In this document: piece by piece, positions 5,543 through 6,477 of the stretch
How the letters are laid out: the number at the start of each line of letters is the position of its first letter
Position numbering within the stretch: position 1 is the first letter of the stretch
Notes under the pieces: model-generated
Database searches by the model: none
Told to the model about the DNA's origin: nothing
The model's input: only the letters and a program-made list of their open reading frames with translations
NCBI GenBank assembly: GCA_944363895.1
Contig: CALVVP010000018.1
Location: forward strand, 1 to 6,477
Source: an uncultured Bacilli bacterium
Lineage (GTDB): Bacteria > Bacillota_I > Bacilli_A > RF39 > UBA660
Direction: 5' to 3'
DNA length: 6,477 nt
Position numbers and translations under genes: made by a program

Positions 5543-6477
5543 GGGATGAGGACGGCACGCGCGCTGTGGCTACTGTTCGCACCACCACTGTAGTAGTTGA
5601 AGCCGAACACGCCTGCGATAGAACCAGCGTTATATCTGCCGCCACGATAGAACCAAGAGTTACTAGAGTTGACGAAGTACGCGTAATCACTATACCAGCC
5701 ACCAGTCGTACTTCCAAAACTTGATAATGTCTCTTTAGTGGCATCACCTAGCTTGCCTCGTCCATGACTCGTGCTACTACTATCATATGTATACTTGTCA
5801 TAATACTTCGCATTTGGTGCACTACTAAAGCCTGAATTTCGTGGATAAAATGCTCCGCTACTGTCTACCATGTTTCCCATTACGTATTCCCATGCTCCTC
5901 CGGACATGTCATACACACCATATACATTACCTGTTGTTGACTGTCCTGTGTTACTCTTATATGAAGTTGTACTACTTCCTCCTCCTGTATAATGACTACT
6001 ATTACTATTGATTGTTATATCTGTTGTTCCTAGTCCGTATTTACTTTGTTTTAAGTATGCCACTGCTCCCCATTCCATATTCTTCATCATATGTGAGTCA
6101 CCACTTAAGCTATAACTACTTTTTATGTTTTGGATAGCTGTGAAGAAGTTTGATACGGTTGTACTTCTTAAACTACTTACGCCTGGCTTTACTGTTATCT
6201 TACTTGTACTTCCACTTACTTCAAACTTGCCTACCCAGAAACCTGTCACTTGTTCACTTCCAAATGTAAATGCTGGATGAGTATACCAATTGCCATTACT
6301 TGCATTCGTACATGTTTGACTACTACTTCCTGATCCACTTACGGCATCAGTACAACTTACTGTTCCTGTACTTGCTGTTCCTGATTCAAAGGTTACATTA
6401 ATTAATTGTTCAGCTACACTTCCATTATTGGCATTAAACAATTGATATTTATATCTTGGTATCCATACATACCATAA
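5539..6477 (-). CDS. FGE/C-type-lectin-fold variable surface protein (5' end outside window)
   Basis: A ligand-binding protein of the formylglycine-generating-enzyme-like fold; the exact role is unknown. The frame is open to the window edge, so 312 residues are visible and the true start lies beyond 6477. The TTG at 6441 is not convincing because WYVWIPRYKY upstream of it is family-typical. Visible blocks, by residue from the edge: GFWVGKFEVS (79-88), NMEWGAVAYL (133-142), NVYGVYDMSGGAWEY (184-198), WFYRGGRYNAGS (275-286), ARAVLIP (306-312). The only cysteines are 42 and 56, in a Ser/Thr-rich insertion, so the catalytic cysteines of real FGE are missing. The C-terminal ~50 residues look like a DGR-diversified ligand surface. 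It is the only gene here ending in TAG. A pilin-like or phage-tail N-terminus is possible but not visible. Confidence 0.82.
   Translation of the reverse strand, partial: LWYVWIPRYKYQLFNANNGSVAEQLINVTFESGTASTGTVSCTDAVSGSGSSSQTCTNASNGNWYTHPAFTFGSEQVTGFWVGKFEVSGSTSKITVKPGVSSLRSTTVSNFFTAIQNIKSSYSLSGDSHMMKNMEWGAVAYLKQSKYGLGTTDITINSNSSHYTGGGSSTTSYKSNTGQSTTGNVYGVYDMSGGAWEYVMGNMVDSSGAFYPRNSGFSSAPNAKYYDKYTYDSSSTSHGRGKLGDATKETLSSFGSTTGGWYSDYAYFVNSSNSWFYRGGRYNAGSIAGVFGFNYYSGGANSSHSARAVLIP
5542..5700 (-). other. candidate DGR variable region (VR)
   Basis: The last 53 sense codons of the FGE-fold gene. By my count about 53% of bases are G or C, and 27 of the 53 codons end in C, against a very AT-rich background. 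Many are TAC, TTC, AGC, GGC, CAC or AAC, which is what adenine mutagenesis of AAC codons in a template repeat produces. They encode the fold's ligand face (VNSSNSWFYRGGRYNAG, GFNYYSGGANSSHS). The 5' boundary is a guess, since no template repeat is present to compare with. Confidence 0.6.
5545..5580 (-). other. candidate initiation-of-mutagenic-homing (IMH) site
   Basis: A GC-rich stretch at the extreme 3' end of the gene, including AGCGCGCGTGCCGTC on the coding strand and almost free of adenine. It encodes the invariant ARAVLI end and sits directly before the GAAA-loop inverted repeat. In DGRs the IMH is a GC-rich, non-mutated element at the 3' end of the VR. Assigned by position and composition only. 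Confidence 0.45.

Noticed and set aside
5520..5747. Open frame of 75 codons on the minus strand in another frame
   Set aside because: A shadow of the GC-rich end of the FGE-fold gene, whose own frame has clear family motifs.
6439..6441. TTG at 6441 as the start of the FGE-fold gene
   Set aside because: The frame stays open to the window edge and encodes WYVWIPRYKY there, a typical part of these proteins, so the gene continues outside the window.
5539..6477. True sulfatase-activating formylglycine-generating enzyme
   Set aside because: Catalytic cysteines are missing, and only two cysteines exist, in an N-terminal insertion. Only the fold-type motifs are shared.

Overview
The window is low-GC and AT-rich, uses the standard code (Trp is TGG, and TGA is never needed as a sense codon), and carries every protein gene on the minus strand. 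The gene set (spoIVFA-spoIVFB-rplU-prp-rpmA, L27 with a Prp-cleaved N-terminus, an L21 leader) points to a Bacillota genome, probably an uncultured, AT-rich, gut-type relative of Bacilli/Erysipelotrichia/Mollicutes. The exact lineage is inference.

Layout by coordinate (transcription runs right to left). 1-221: a tRNA cluster in transcription order Ser(UGA), initiator Met(CAU), Asp(GUC, cut by the window edge), with a strong promoter at 245-274. 222-390: intergenic, with no convincing terminator after rpmA. 391-1276: rpmA, prp and rplU, tightly packed, led by an L21 leader RNA and a near-consensus promoter whose -35 lies in the last codons of spoIVFB. 1389-2619: spoIVFB (M50 intramembrane protease) and spoIVFA (degenerate LytM partner), in the same order as in Bacillus subtilis. 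2644-2671: terminator. 2660-5301: a two-gene rnfC / rnfD-rnfG-fusion operon with its own promoter. 5374-5415: a terminator stem with U-tracts in both directions. 5539-6477: the 3' part of a gene for an FGE/C-type-lectin-fold protein.

The Rnf pair should couple NAD(H) and Fe-S chemistry in RnfC to covalently bound FMN on the membrane and outer face, but RnfA, RnfE and RnfB are absent from this transcription unit. RnfD and RnfG are fused, and RnfG is reduced to one TM anchor plus an FMN-binding domain.

The most notable region is the right end. The last ~50 codons of the FGE-fold gene jump to about 53% G+C, and about half end in C. They encode the RGG...N...ARAV C-terminus typical of diversity-generating retroelement (DGR) target proteins. 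They end in a GC-rich stretch directly followed by a perfect 13-bp inverted repeat with a GAAA loop on the coding strand. This combination looks like a DGR variable region, an initiation-of-mutagenic-homing site and the downstream cruciform. No reverse transcriptase or template repeat is in the window, so they would have to lie beyond 6477 or elsewhere in the genome.
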